Below are positions 8,209-16,731 of a stretch of 64,000 bases of DNA, piece by piece. A program made the position numbers and the translations under genes. The DNA comes from an uncultured Acidobacteriaceae bacterium. Lineage in GTDB: Bacteria > Acidobacteriota > Terriglobia > Terriglobales > Acidobacteriaceae. The DNA lies in contig CAINJJ010000001.1 of NCBI GenBank assembly GCA_903849645.1, positions 1-64,000 of the forward strand, in the 5' to 3' direction. The first letter of the stretch is position 1, and the number at the start of each line of letters is the position of its first letter. The notes beneath the pieces were generated by a model. That model ran no database searches and was not told where the DNA came from. It saw nothing but the letters and a program-made list of their open reading frames with translations.

Positions 8209-9404
8209 GCCGGGCCTGCGGGGGTGTCTTCGAGGGCTTCGGGCAGGGGACCGGGCTCCTTGATGAGCAGGCGGTCCAGGGGCACGGTGGCGAGAACGCG
8301 TGCGATGGTGGCGGCGGCGCGGCCATCTCCGTAGGGGTTCTCCATGCCGCGGAGGCGGACGCGGAACCCGGGCTGGAGGGCGGTTTGAATGGCGCGCAGG
8401 ATTGCAGTGCTCTCAGCCGGAGCGTCGAGCACGTTGCGGGCGCGTTCGCGGCCCTGCTGGCGCATGCCGATGTTGACCGCGGGCAGAGCCAGGGAGGCGG
8501 CTTCCATGATGCCGCTCGATGAGTTGCCGACCAGCGCGTCGGCCTGGCGCAGCAGGCTCCAATAGGTCACGGCGTCCAGGTTTACAAAGATGTGGGTATG
8601 AGGCCGCCGGGCAGCCAGAGTCCGGGCGCGGTCCATCAGGGAGTAGCTTCCGGCGTCGGCGTTGGGATAGACGAAGATCAACTGTCCCGGAGCTTCGGCG
8701 AGCGCGGTGAAGAGGGCGTCTGCTTCTTCAGTGGTATCGCGCAGGATGGTGACGGGGTGGCAGGCCACGACCAGGGTGGGCGATTGCAGGGAGAGGCCCA
8801 GCTTGGCCTCGACGGCGGCGCGATCCAGGAGGGTGGAGCGGCGCAGGTGGTCGAGAGAGGGTGCGCCGGCGTGGTGGACGCGCCAGGGCTCCTCGCCCAT
8901 GGCGATGACCCGGCGGCGGGCCGTGGGCGTGGAGGTGAAGTGGAGGTGAGCCATCTTGGTGAGGGCGTTGCGGACCTGGTCGTCGATGGCTCCCTGGCTG
9001 ACCTCGCCGCCCTCGATGTGGGCGATGGGGATGCGGAGGGCTACGGCCACGGAGGCGGGAGCGAGCATCTCGTAGCGGTCAGCGATGAGCAGGAGCAGGT
9101 CAGGGCGCCAGGCGGTGAGCGCGTCGGCGAGGCCCAGCATGGCGACGCCGATGGTTTTGGCCATGCCGGTGTCGGTATCGGAGCTGAGGAGGCACTCGAT
9201 ACGGGCGATGATGGGGAATCCGTCGCGCTCGATTTCGCGGAGAGTGAAGCCGAACTCCGGCGAGAGGTGCGCGCCGAGGGTCAGGACGCCGAGCTCCACG
9301 CGAGGGTCCGCTGCCAGCTCGCGGAGCGGCCAGTAGAGGTGGCTGTAGTCCGCGCGCGAGGTTGTCACGACCCCGATGCGTCGTTTGGGCGCCGCGCCGG
9401 TCAT
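8205..9404 (-). CDS. UDP-N-acetylglucosamine 2-epimerase, hydrolysing (NeuC/LegG-like)
   Basis: 399 residues. It starts RRIGVVTTSRADYSHLYWPL, the hallmark of the hydrolysing NeuC/LegG branch (TSRADYG-like) rather than non-hydrolysing WecB. IAHIEGGEVSQGAIDDQVRN and LVGNSSSGIMEAASLALPAV are the conserved catalytic and nucleotide-binding stretches. Such enzymes release UDP and give a free 2-epimerised sugar for condensation with phosphoenolpyruvate to a nonulosonic acid. Four-base overlaps with both neighbours imply translational coupling. No NeuB-type synthase or CMP-transferase lies in this window, so the endpoint is inferred. Confidence 0.87.
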   Translation of the reverse strand: MTGAAPKRRIGVVTTSRADYSHLYWPLRELAADPRVELGVLTLGAHLSPEFGFTLREIERDGFPIIARIECLLSSDTDTGMAKTIGVAMLGLADALTAWRPDLLLLIADRYEMLAPASVAVALRIPIAHIEGGEVSQGAIDDQVRNALTKMAHLHFTSTPTARRRVIAMGEEPWRVHHAGAPSLDHLRRSTLLDRAAVEAKLGLSLQSPTLVVACHPVTILRDTTEEADALFTALAEAPGQLIFVYPNADAGSYSLMDRARTLAARRPHTHIFVNLDAVTYWSLLRQADALVGNSSSGIMEAASLALPAVNIGMRQQGRERARNVLDAPAESTAILRAIQTALQPGFRVRLRGMENPYGDGRAAATIARVLATVPLDRLLIKEPGPLPEALEDTPAGPA

Positions 9405-10528
9405 GGGCAGACTCCCGGCGCTGAATGCTGTGCAAGGGCGGAGACGTCTGGTCCGGGCGTGTAGTCCGGAACCATGAGGCAGAGGGCTGCCAGAGCGGCG
9501 GGCAGGTCGCGGGTCTGCACCGCATGGCGCAGGCGGTCGAGGAGCGTGGCGAGGCGCGCCGCGGCCAGGCGGGCGGCCTCGACGCGGACCAGGCCGGCGC
9601 TGTCGGCAGGGTGCGTGTAGTCGGCGGCCTTCCAGAGCGCTTCCGCCATCCTGTCGCCGGGACGCAGGCCGGTGAAGGCGATTTCGATGGCCCGGTGGGG
9701 CGCGAGCAGGCGGGCGATGAACCGGGCGAGGTCCTGAATGAGCTGTGGGGCCGCGAGCACGGGGGCGAGCAGTGCGGGTGGGTCGGAGCAGGCTGCGGCG
9801 GCGAGCAGGAGGTTGACGGCCTCGTCCAAAGTGACAAAGTAGCGCCGCGCGTCCGGGCCGGTGACGGTGATGGGGCCGCCGTTCATGAGCTGGCGCGCAA
9901 AGACCTCCGCCACGGAGTCGCGCGAGGCCAGCACGTTGCCGAGCCGGAGGGCCACGCCGCCCGAGGCCAGAACCATCTGCTCGGTAGCCCGCTTGGTGGC
10001 GCCCATGACGGAGGCCGGCGCAACGGCCTTGTCGGTGGAGAGCAGCACGACGCGCGCGCTGTGAGCCTCCGCCGCGCGGAGGAGCGTGGCTGTGCCGAGG
10101 ATGTTGTTGGCCATCGCTGCCAGCGGCTGCTGCTCCATGAGCGGGACGTGCTTGAAGGCGGCGGCGTGGAAGACGATGTGTGGCGCGTGCGCCGTGAAAA
10201 GCTCGTCGAGCAGCGCGGGGTCTCCGGCGCTGCCCAGGATGGGGGTCATCGGGACGGCGTGGTGGGCTTCATTCCAATCGCGCTGGAGGCAGTAGAGATG
10301 GCTCTCCGAGGCGTCGAGCAGGAGGAGTTGCGCCGGACGCAAACCGGCGAGGCGCGTTGCCAGGGCCGAACCGATGGAGCCGCCCGCGCCGGTGATCAGA
10401 ATGGATTTATCGCGCAGCAGAGCGAGGGCGCCGGGCGTGGGAAGGGGCAGAGGCGGGCGGCCGAGAAATGCGTGCCAGTCGATGTCCTGGGGCAGGGAAG
10501 TCACCCCTTGAGTATAGATTGGCCTCAC
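9401..10528 (-). CDS. UDP-GlcNAc 4,6-dehydratase family protein (LegB/FlaA1-like)
   Basis: About 375 residues, an extended SDR. The NAD-binding motif is ILITGAGGSIGSALATRL. The active site reads LSTDKAVAPASVMGATK: Met takes the place of the usual Tyr of YxxxK, and the Asp-Lys of TDKA is thought to do the catalysis, as known for FlaA1/PglF-type dehydratases. It would produce a 4-keto-6-deoxy sugar nucleotide. It is first in the three-gene operon. The start is uncertain: GTG at 10528 or GTG at 10504, the latter following AAGGG closely. It is soluble, without the membrane region of PglF. Confidence 0.85.
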   Translation of the reverse strand: MRPIYTQGVTSLPQDIDWHAFLGRPPLPLPTPGALALLRDKSILITGAGGSIGSALATRLAGLRPAQLLLLDASESHLYCLQRDWNEAHHAVPMTPILGSAGDPALLDELFTAHAPHIVFHAAAFKHVPLMEQQPLAAMANNILGTATLLRAAEAHSARVVLLSTDKAVAPASVMGATKRATEQMVLASGGVALRLGNVLASRDSVAEVFARQLMNGGPITVTGPDARRYFVTLDEAVNLLLAAAACSDPPALLAPVLAAPQLIQDLARFIARLLAPHRAIEIAFTGLRPGDRMAEALWKAADYTHPADSAGLVRVEAARLAAARLATLLDRLRHAVQTRDLPAALAALCLMVPDYTPGPDVSALAQHSAPGVCP

Positions 10529-10560
10529 TTGCCGGTATTTGCCGCGTCAAAACCCCATCG

Positions 10561-10595
10561 TTCTGGCGATGCGGCGCGGTTGGCGCCTCGCATAC
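10561..10595. repeat. 35-base direct repeat, first copy
   Basis: It begins TTCTGGCGATGCGGCGCG and is repeated without change at 10704-10738. Both copies lie between the dehydratase promoter region and the TPR/ASPIC gene. Confidence 0.8.
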
Positions 10596-10640
10596 CCCAC
10601 GCTGAACCGCGGGGCTAATCAACGCTGCGCCTACGGCGCG
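10594..10640. repeat. Family 2 hairpin repeat, copy B
   Basis: It has the CCCCACGCTGAACCGCGGGG hairpin followed by GCGCC-TAC-GGCGC, as in copies A and C. The first (GTCCC) hairpin is missing here. Confidence 0.65.
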
Positions 10641-10703
10641 ATAGAATGTGCGCCCGGTTGAGCCAACAACCTGGATTCTTATGATTGGCCGGAAACACCA
10701 TCT

Positions 10704-10738
10704 TTCTGGCGATGCGGCGCGGTTGGCGCCTCGCATAC
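10704..10738. repeat. 35-base direct repeat, second copy
   Basis: Identical to 10561-10595; the region between the copies holds the family 2 element. Confidence 0.8.
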
Positions 10739-10798
10739 ACTTGAGGGTTGCGCGGGATTTCGAGAGGCCTTTTGGGGCACGCCGCGCCGGAGAAGACG

Positions 10799-13700
10799 TT
10801 GCTCAATCGATTCGACTGCAAACCAAGTTTGATCTGCTGGCTGCTGGGTCTGGCCTTTTTTCTGATTCCCGCAATCGGGGTTGCGGCGCCGGCGCGGTTT
10901 GACGCGGAGGCGGTGCGGGTGAACAACCGCGGCGTGGCGCTGATGGGCCAGCAGTTTACCGAGCGCGCGGCCGAGACGTTTGCGCAGGCTTTTGAAAAGG
11001 ACCCGAAGATGGCGCAGGCGGCCATCAACGAGGGCATCGCGCTGATGGCGCTGCAAAAGCTGGACGAAGCCAAGAAGTCGCTGCAACAGGCCATTGCGCT
11101 GGACCCCGGCAACGCGCAGGCCTGGTACAACCTCGGGCTGGCGCAGCACTCCGGCAACGAGACGGAGCCAGCGCTGGCCAGCTTCCAGCAGGCCGTGAAG
11201 CTGGATCCTCGCGACGCCGACTCCTACTACTTTGAGGGCGTCTGCTACCAGGAGATGAAGCAGTTTGACAAGGCCATCGAGATACTGAAGCAGGCGCTCG
11301 CGATCAACCCGCTGCACGCTTCGTCGGAGTTTGCCATGGCGCGGGCGCTGCAGCGCTCGGGGCGCGCACCGGAGGCCAAGGACCACTTCAAGCTCTTCCA
11401 GCACATGACGAGCACCAAGATTTCGGCGGCCATTGGGCTGGCGTATGGGGAGCAGGGGCGCTACTCGACGGTGACGCCGGTGGATGAGCCGGAGGGGCTG
11501 CCGAAGGCGATGATTGCGGTGAAGCTGGCGGCGCGGCCGTTGCTGTCAGCCAAGGGCGCGAGCTTCTCGACAACCGGCGGGGCGTGCATGATGGACGCCA
11601 CGGGGTCGGGGGCAATGGACCTGGTGCTGATGCAGAGCGGCGCGCAGGCTGTGCGCGTGCTGCATCCGAAGGGGGACGGGAGTTTTGAGGACTGGGACGG
11701 GGCGGGGGCGGGGCTGAAGGTATCGGGCCATGCGGTGGCCTGCGCGGTGGGCGACTATGACGGCGACGGGTTGAACGATCTGGCCGTGGCGCTGGACGAT
11801 GCGGTGGTGCTGTTCCGCAACCTGGGCAAAGGGAGGTTTCAGGATGTGACGGCGGAGGCGGGGATTGCGGCGAAGAACCGGCCGAGCGGAGTCACCTTTG
11901 TGGATTACGACCACGATGGGGACCTCGACCTGCTATTGACCGGCGCGGGGCTGAATGTCGGCGAGGCCGCCAATGTGCTATGGCGCAACAACGGCAACAA
12001 GACCTTTACCGACTGGACGGAGGCGACCGGGTTTGGGGGGAGCGGCGCGACGACGGCGGCCATTTTGACCGACTTCAACAACGACCGGGCGGTGGACATT
12101 GCGGTGAGCGGCGATGGCGTGGCGCCGCTGCTCTATGTGAACCCGAGGGAGGGGAAGTACCCGACACAGGCTTTGTATGACGCCAAGCTGCCGGCGTCGG
12201 TGGGCATTGCGGTGCTGGATTTTGACAAGGACGGCTGGATGGACATCGCCGTGACCCATGCCGGCGCGCCGGGTGTGACGCTCTGGCGCAATGTGGAAGG
12301 GCCGAATCACGTGGGCCGGCGCTTTGAGCGCGTGAGCCTGCCTATGGGCGATGCGACACGGGGCTGGGGCGTGACGCCGGTCGACATTGACAACGACGGC
12401 TGGATCGATCTGGCGGTAATCGTCGAGACCAAAGCGGGGCCGCGGGTGCGGGTGCTGCGCAACAAGGGCGACGGCAGCTTTGAGGATGTGAGCCATGCGC
12501 TGGGGCTGGATGCGGTGGCTCTGAAGGCTCCGCGCGGGCTCATGGCGGCGGACGTGGATGGGGACGGCGCGGCGGACCTGATGGTGACGCAGTTGAACGC
12601 GCCGCCGGTGCTGCTGCGCAACGTGGGCGCGAACAAGAACCATTTTGTGCGCCTGGACCTGGCCGGGCTGGCCGACAACAAGACGGCGCTGGGCGTGAAG
12701 GTGGAGATTTTCGCAGGCGGCCTCTGGCAGAAGTGGGAGTTGGCCGGGGCTTCCGGCTACCAGACGCAGGCCGCGCCGCAGATTCTGGCGGGGCTTGGCG
12801 ATGCGGAGGGGATTGACCTGCTGCGCATTTTGTGGCCCACCGGGGTGCTGCAGGACGAGATCGATTTGCCTCGGGCGCGGGTGGTCGCCATGAAGGAAGC
12901 GGACCGGCGCGGCTCCTCCTGCCCGGTGCTGTTTGCCTGGGACGGGCACAAGTACAGGCTGGTTACGGACGTGATTGGCGCGGCGGTGGTCGGGCACTGG
13001 TTTACGCCGGCGCGGCGCAACACGCCGAATCCGGGGGAGTGGATCAAGGTGGATGGGGCGGCGCTGGTTCCGGTCAACGGGAAGCTGAGCCTGCGCTTCA
13101 TCGAGCCGATGGAGGAAGTCAACTACATCGATCAGTTGCGGCTGGTGGCGGTGGACCATGCGGAGAACGTCGAGGTCAACCCGGACGAGCGGTTTCTGGA
13201 TGATCCCCCGTTTGCCTCGGGCCGGGTGGTGGCTTCGGCGGGTGCCCGGCTGCCTCTGGGCGCATGGGAAGGAGAGGGCAGTGCGCAAAAGGACGTGCTG
13301 GAACAGATCAGCCGGCGGGACCACGCATTCTCCAGCGGGTTTACGCCGCTGCCTTATGACGGGTTCGCCAACCTGCACGCTCTGACGCTGGACCTGGGTC
13401 CGGTGGACGCGGGGGCTCCGCTGCGGCTGCTCATGACCGGCTATGTGAACTACTTCAGCGCCACCTCGCTTTATGCCGCGTGGCAGGCGGGGATCAAGCC
13501 GATTCCGCCCTATGCCGAGGCGCAGCTTGGGGATGGAAGCTGGCAGCGGGTGGCGGGGGACGTGGGCTTTCCGGCGGGACTGGAGCGCACCATTGTGGCC
13601 GATCTGACGGGCAAGCTGCCGCCGGGGACGCGGCGCATCCGGCTGGTGACCAACCTCGAGATTTACTGGGACCAGATTCTGATCGACAACCACGCCGAGG

Positions 13701-14269
13701 CGGAGGCGCGCAGCACCGAGTTGCCGCTTGCGCTGGCCACGGAGCACTTCCGCGGCTATCCACGGCAGATAGACGGAGCGAGCCCCGGCGACCTGGACTA
13801 TGACTACGATCGGGTGTCGCTGACGGGGCCGTTTCAGCATCAGCGGGGGAACTACACCCGGCTGGGCGACGTGACTTCCCTGTTGAGGGGAGTGGACGAC
13901 CGATACGCCATCTTCGGCAGCGGCGAAGAGATTGCGACGGAGTTTGACGCGTCGAGCCTGCCCCCGCTGCCCGAGCACTGGAAGCGCGACTACTTCTTCT
14001 ATGCCAACGGTTTTGTAAAGGACATGGACTGGTGGGACGCTTCGCCGTATACCGTGACGCAGTTGCCCTTCCACAAGATGAGCGCCTACCCCTATCCGGC
14101 GGGGGAGCACTTCCCGGAAGACGAGGACTCGGTGAGCTACCAGTTGAACTGGAACGACCGATTCGACTCCGGGGACCCGGTGCGGTCGTATCGGTTCGAC
14201 TACCGCCAACTGCCCGCGACGCCCGCCGGGGACGGCGTGCCGGCGGCCACGGGGCCAGAGCGCCCATGA
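10799..14269 (+). CDS. Exported TPR / FG-GAP / ASPIC-UnbV protein
   Basis: About 1156 residues. An N-terminal hydrophobic signal (LICWLLGLAFFLIPAIGVAAP) precedes four or so TPR repeats (residues about 40-200, e.g. AQAWYNLGLAQHSGN). Next comes an FG-GAP/VCBS propeller with Ca-binding-like repeats (DYDGDGLNDLAVAL, DYDHDGDLDLLL, DFDKDGWMDIAV, DIDNDGWIDLAV), then an ASPIC/UnbV domain (GYQTQAAPQILAGLGDA, ILWPTG). About 450 C-terminal residues rich in Trp and Tyr are not recognised. I prefer the TTG at 10799, which GGAG precedes by 6 bases and which starts just before the signal peptide; TTG at 10748 is also open. The gene overlaps the amidase by four bases. The function is unknown. Confidence 0.82.
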   Translation: MLNRFDCKPSLICWLLGLAFFLIPAIGVAAPARFDAEAVRVNNRGVALMGQQFTERAAETFAQAFEKDPKMAQAAINEGIALMALQKLDEAKKSLQQAIALDPGNAQAWYNLGLAQHSGNETEPALASFQQAVKLDPRDADSYYFEGVCYQEMKQFDKAIEILKQALAINPLHASSEFAMARALQRSGRAPEAKDHFKLFQHMTSTKISAAIGLAYGEQGRYSTVTPVDEPEGLPKAMIAVKLAARPLLSAKGASFSTTGGACMMDATGSGAMDLVLMQSGAQAVRVLHPKGDGSFEDWDGAGAGLKVSGHAVACAVGDYDGDGLNDLAVALDDAVVLFRNLGKGRFQDVTAEAGIAAKNRPSGVTFVDYDHDGDLDLLLTGAGLNVGEAANVLWRNNGNKTFTDWTEATGFGGSGATTAAILTDFNNDRAVDIAVSGDGVAPLLYVNPREGKYPTQALYDAKLPASVGIAVLDFDKDGWMDIAVTHAGAPGVTLWRNVEGPNHVGRRFERVSLPMGDATRGWGVTPVDIDNDGWIDLAVIVETKAGPRVRVLRNKGDGSFEDVSHALGLDAVALKAPRGLMAADVDGDGAADLMVTQLNAPPVLLRNVGANKNHFVRLDLAGLADNKTALGVKVEIFAGGLWQKWELAGASGYQTQAAPQILAGLGDAEGIDLLRILWPTGVLQDEIDLPRARVVAMKEADRRGSSCPVLFAWDGHKYRLVTDVIGAAVVGHWFTPARRNTPNPGEWIKVDGAALVPVNGKLSLRFIEPMEEVNYIDQLRLVAVDHAENVEVNPDERFLDDPPFASGRVVASAGARLPLGAWEGEGSAQKDVLEQISRRDHAFSSGFTPLPYDGFANLHALTLDLGPVDAGAPLRLLMTGYVNYFSATSLYAAWQAGIKPIPPYAEAQLGDGSWQRVAGDVGFPAGLERTIVADLTGKLPPGTRRIRLVTNLEIYWDQILIDNHAEAEARSTELPLALATEHFRGYPRQIDGASPGDLDYDYDRVSLTGPFQHQRGNYTRLGDVTSLLRGVDDRYAIFGSGEEIATEFDASSLPPLPEHWKRDYFFYANGFVKDMDWWDASPYTVTQLPFHKMSAYPYPAGEHFPEDEDSVSYQLNWNDRFDSGDPVRSYRFDYRQLPATPAGDGVPAATGPERP

Positions 14270-15675
14270 AGGATCTGGTTCTTGCGTCCGCGGTGCGGCA
14301 ATTAGAGCTTCTCCGGGCCGGCCAGATTTCGATCCCGGAGCTGGCCGAGGCGCATATCGCGCAGATTGAGCGGCTGGAGCCGGAGATCAACGCATTTGCC
14401 GACTTTGACGCGGAGAGAGTACGGCGAGAGGCGCGGCGGCTGGCTGCCGTGAAGGGCGAGCGGGGTCCGCTCCACGGGCTGCCTGTCACGGTCAAATCCT
14501 CCATCGCCACGGCGGGTTATCGCTGCGAGATTGGCAGCCTGCTGCACAAAGGGGAGATTCCGGTAGAGGACGCCGTGGTGGTGGGCCGATTGCGCGCGGC
14601 GGGGGCGCTGATTCTGGGCACGACCAACTGCCCGGAGTTCCTGATGGCCTATGAGACCGACAACCTGCTGCACGGGCGGACGCGTAACCCGTGGGACCTG
14701 GAGCGGTCGCCGGGCGGGTCGAGCGGCGGCGAGTCGGCGGCCATTGCCGCGGGCATGAGCGCGGCGGGCCTGGGTTCGGACTCGGGCGGGAGCGTGCGGG
14801 TGCCGGCGCACTTTACGGGGATCTGTTCACTGAAGCCCACGCCGGGGCGGATTCCGGGGCGGGGGCATCTGCCGCCGTGCGTGGGGCCCTTTCAGATCTT
14901 GGGCGCGATCGGACCCATGGCGCGGACCATTGAGGATGTTGGGCTGATGTTTGGCGCGCTGGCAGGGCAAGACGAGTGTGACCCGGCGAGCCCGCCTGTG
15001 GCGCTGCGGCAGGTGACCGCCGACGATGCGCGCAGGCAAAAGATTGGCTATTTTGAAGACGACGGGCTGGCTCCAGTGACTGCCGAGACCCGCAACGCCG
15101 TGCAAGCCGCCGCCGCCGCGCTGCGCGCTGCGGGATTCCACGTGGAGCCGTTCCAGCCGCGTACGCTGGAGCCGCTGCGAGAGCTCTGGTGGAAGTTCTT
15201 TGTGCAGTGCGGGGCGATGTTTTATGCGCCGGGGATTCTTGGGCGGGAAGAGCTGCTAAGTCCCATTTTCAGCGAGTTTCTTGGGATTGCGCGGTCGGCG
15301 CCCCCGCTGACGGCGCAGGGGTTGTTGGAGGCCTGGGCGGAGCTGGACCTGCTGCGCGCTCGGGCGCTTGCGGAGATGAGCGAGTTTCCGGTGCTGCTGT
15401 GCCCGGTGGCGTCGATTCCCGCCTTTCGGCACGGGGAGCGCTCCTGGACGGTGGAGGGCCGGACGGTGGAGTACCTGGACGCGGTGCGGCACACGCAGTG
15501 GTTCAACGCGCTGGCCGCCCCCGCGGCGGTTGTGCCCGTTGGCCGTTCGGCGGAGGGGCTGCCGGTTGGAGTGCAGATCGTGGCGCGGCCGTTTGAGGAT
15601 GAGCTGGTGCTTGCCGTGGCGCGGGAGATTGACCGGGCCTTCGGGTACAGGCCGCCGCCGATGGCGGAGGGTTGA
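14266..15675 (+). CDS. Amidase signature-family hydrolase
   Basis: 469 residues. The Ser-cisSer-Lys triad is visible: Lys in LPVTVKSSIA, the cis-Ser in the Gly/Ser-rich GGSSGGESAAIAAG stretch, and the nucleophile Ser in LGSDSGGSVRVPA. KPTPGRIPGRG and the C-terminal ALAAPAAVVPVG segment are also typical. It hydrolyses an amide to acid and ammonia; GatA-like sequence alone cannot give the substrate. No GatB or GatC neighbour is present, so a tRNA amidotransferase role is unlikely. There is no signal peptide. The ATG overlaps the stop of the preceding exported protein (ATGA), so the two are translationally coupled. Confidence 0.88.
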   Translation: MKDLVLASAVRQLELLRAGQISIPELAEAHIAQIERLEPEINAFADFDAERVRREARRLAAVKGERGPLHGLPVTVKSSIATAGYRCEIGSLLHKGEIPVEDAVVVGRLRAAGALILGTTNCPEFLMAYETDNLLHGRTRNPWDLERSPGGSSGGESAAIAAGMSAAGLGSDSGGSVRVPAHFTGICSLKPTPGRIPGRGHLPPCVGPFQILGAIGPMARTIEDVGLMFGALAGQDECDPASPPVALRQVTADDARRQKIGYFEDDGLAPVTAETRNAVQAAAAALRAAGFHVEPFQPRTLEPLRELWWKFFVQCGAMFYAPGILGREELLSPIFSEFLGIARSAPPLTAQGLLEAWAELDLLRARALAEMSEFPVLLCPVASIPAFRHGERSWTVEGRTVEYLDAVRHTQWFNALAAPAAVVPVGRSAEGLPVGVQIVARPFEDELVLAVAREIDRAFGYRPPPMAEG

Positions 15676-15822
15676 CTTTTGGGGATGAGATTCCCGCAAA
15701 TTGGAGCGAAAATGTGCGCGCCGTCACACGTGTTTGCCAAACCGCCGCTCAGTCAATCTTTGGGTTGAGGGCGTGCGGATAAGTGGGCGGTAGTCTGGGC
15801 TTTGCGGGAAGGAGCACGGACG

Positions 15823-16731
15823 GTGCGTGAAAGCTGGCTCGAACGATTTGCTGAAACACCAGATGTGCTGAAGAGCGCTCGGCTCCAGCAGACGGTGGTG
15901 CCGGTTCTGGACCTTGAGATCGGCGGCAGCGAGTTCATCACCATGGCGGGCCCCTGTTCGGTTGAGACCGAGTTTCAGTTGATGGCCACCGCCAACCATG
16001 TTCGCCGCAGCGGCGCACGGATTTTGCGCGGCGGCGCTTTCAAACCCCGCAGTTCGCCGTATGCCTTCCAGGGCCATGGACTTGAAGGCCTGAAGATGCT
16101 GGCGCGCGCACGGCAGGAGAGTGGGCTGGCCATTGTGACTGAGGTCATGTCAGAGGACGATGTGCCCCTGGTGGCCGAGTATGCCGACATTTTGCAGATT
16201 GGCACACGCAACATGGAGAACTACGCCCTGCTGGAGGCCGCGGCGCGGTCTGGACGGCCAGTGCTACTCAAGCGGGGCATGGTGGCGACGATTGCCGACC
16301 TGCTGCGTTCGGCGCAACTGATTCTGGACAATGGCAACCCCAACGTGATTCTCTGCGAGCGCGGGATTCGCACCTTTGAGACCGCCACGCGCAACACGTT
16401 TGATATTGCGGCTGTGGCGCTGCTCAAGCAGATTTCGCACCTGCCCGTGATTGCCGACCCCAGCCATGCGGCGGGGCTGCGCGAGCTGGTGCCCACACTG
16501 GCGCGCGTGGCGGTGGCCGCGGGCGCCGACGGGCTGCTGGTCGAGGTGCATCCCAACCCGGAGAAGGCCTGGAGCGACGGCGAGCAGTCGCTGGACTTTG
16601 CGGGCTTTGACGAGATGATGGCCGACCTGGGCCCCTGGATCAACCTGCACGATATGAGCCGCGCAAAAAAGGAACACGGCCAGCCCAAGCGCAAGTCCGC
16701 GGACACCCTCTCCATGGAGGCTGTTGGATGA
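15823..16731 (+). CDS. aroF: 3-deoxy-7-phosphoheptulonate (DAHP) synthase
   Basis: 302 residues, class I type beta by sequence. It condenses phosphoenolpyruvate and erythrose 4-phosphate at the entry to the shikimate pathway. Diagnostic stretches are [67 protein letters not shown] and [10 protein letters not shown], which hold the PEP and metal ligands. There is no fused chorismate mutase or ACT domain. The start is GTG at 15823 with AAGGA 9 bases upstream; TTG at 15802 is an alternative. Its stop overlaps the ATG of the next gene, tying an amino-acid biosynthesis enzyme to a periplasmic cytochrome operon. Confidence 0.93.
   Translation: MRESWLERFAETPDVLKSARLQQTVVPVLDLEIGGSEFITMAGPCSVETEFQLMATANHVRRSGARILRGGAFKPRSSPYAFQGHGLEGLKMLARARQESGLAIVTEVMSEDDVPLVAEYADILQIGTRNMENYALLEAAARSGRPVLLKRGMVATIADLLRSAQLILDNGNPNVILCERGIRTFETATRNTFDIAAVALLKQISHLPVIADPSHAAGLRELVPTLARVAVAAGADGLLVEVHPNPEKAWSDGEQSLDFAGFDEMMADLGPWINLHDMSRAKKEHGQPKRKSADTLSMEAVG

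Noticed and set aside
11978-14209. 743-residue minus-strand open frame
   Set aside because: Antisense to the TPR/FG-GAP/ASPIC gene; His/Arg/Pro-rich with no recognisable domain.
14266-15675. GatA subunit of the aspartyl/glutamyl-tRNA amidotransferase
   Set aside because: No gatB or gatC lies nearby and the gene is coupled to an exported protein; a general amidase is the safer call.
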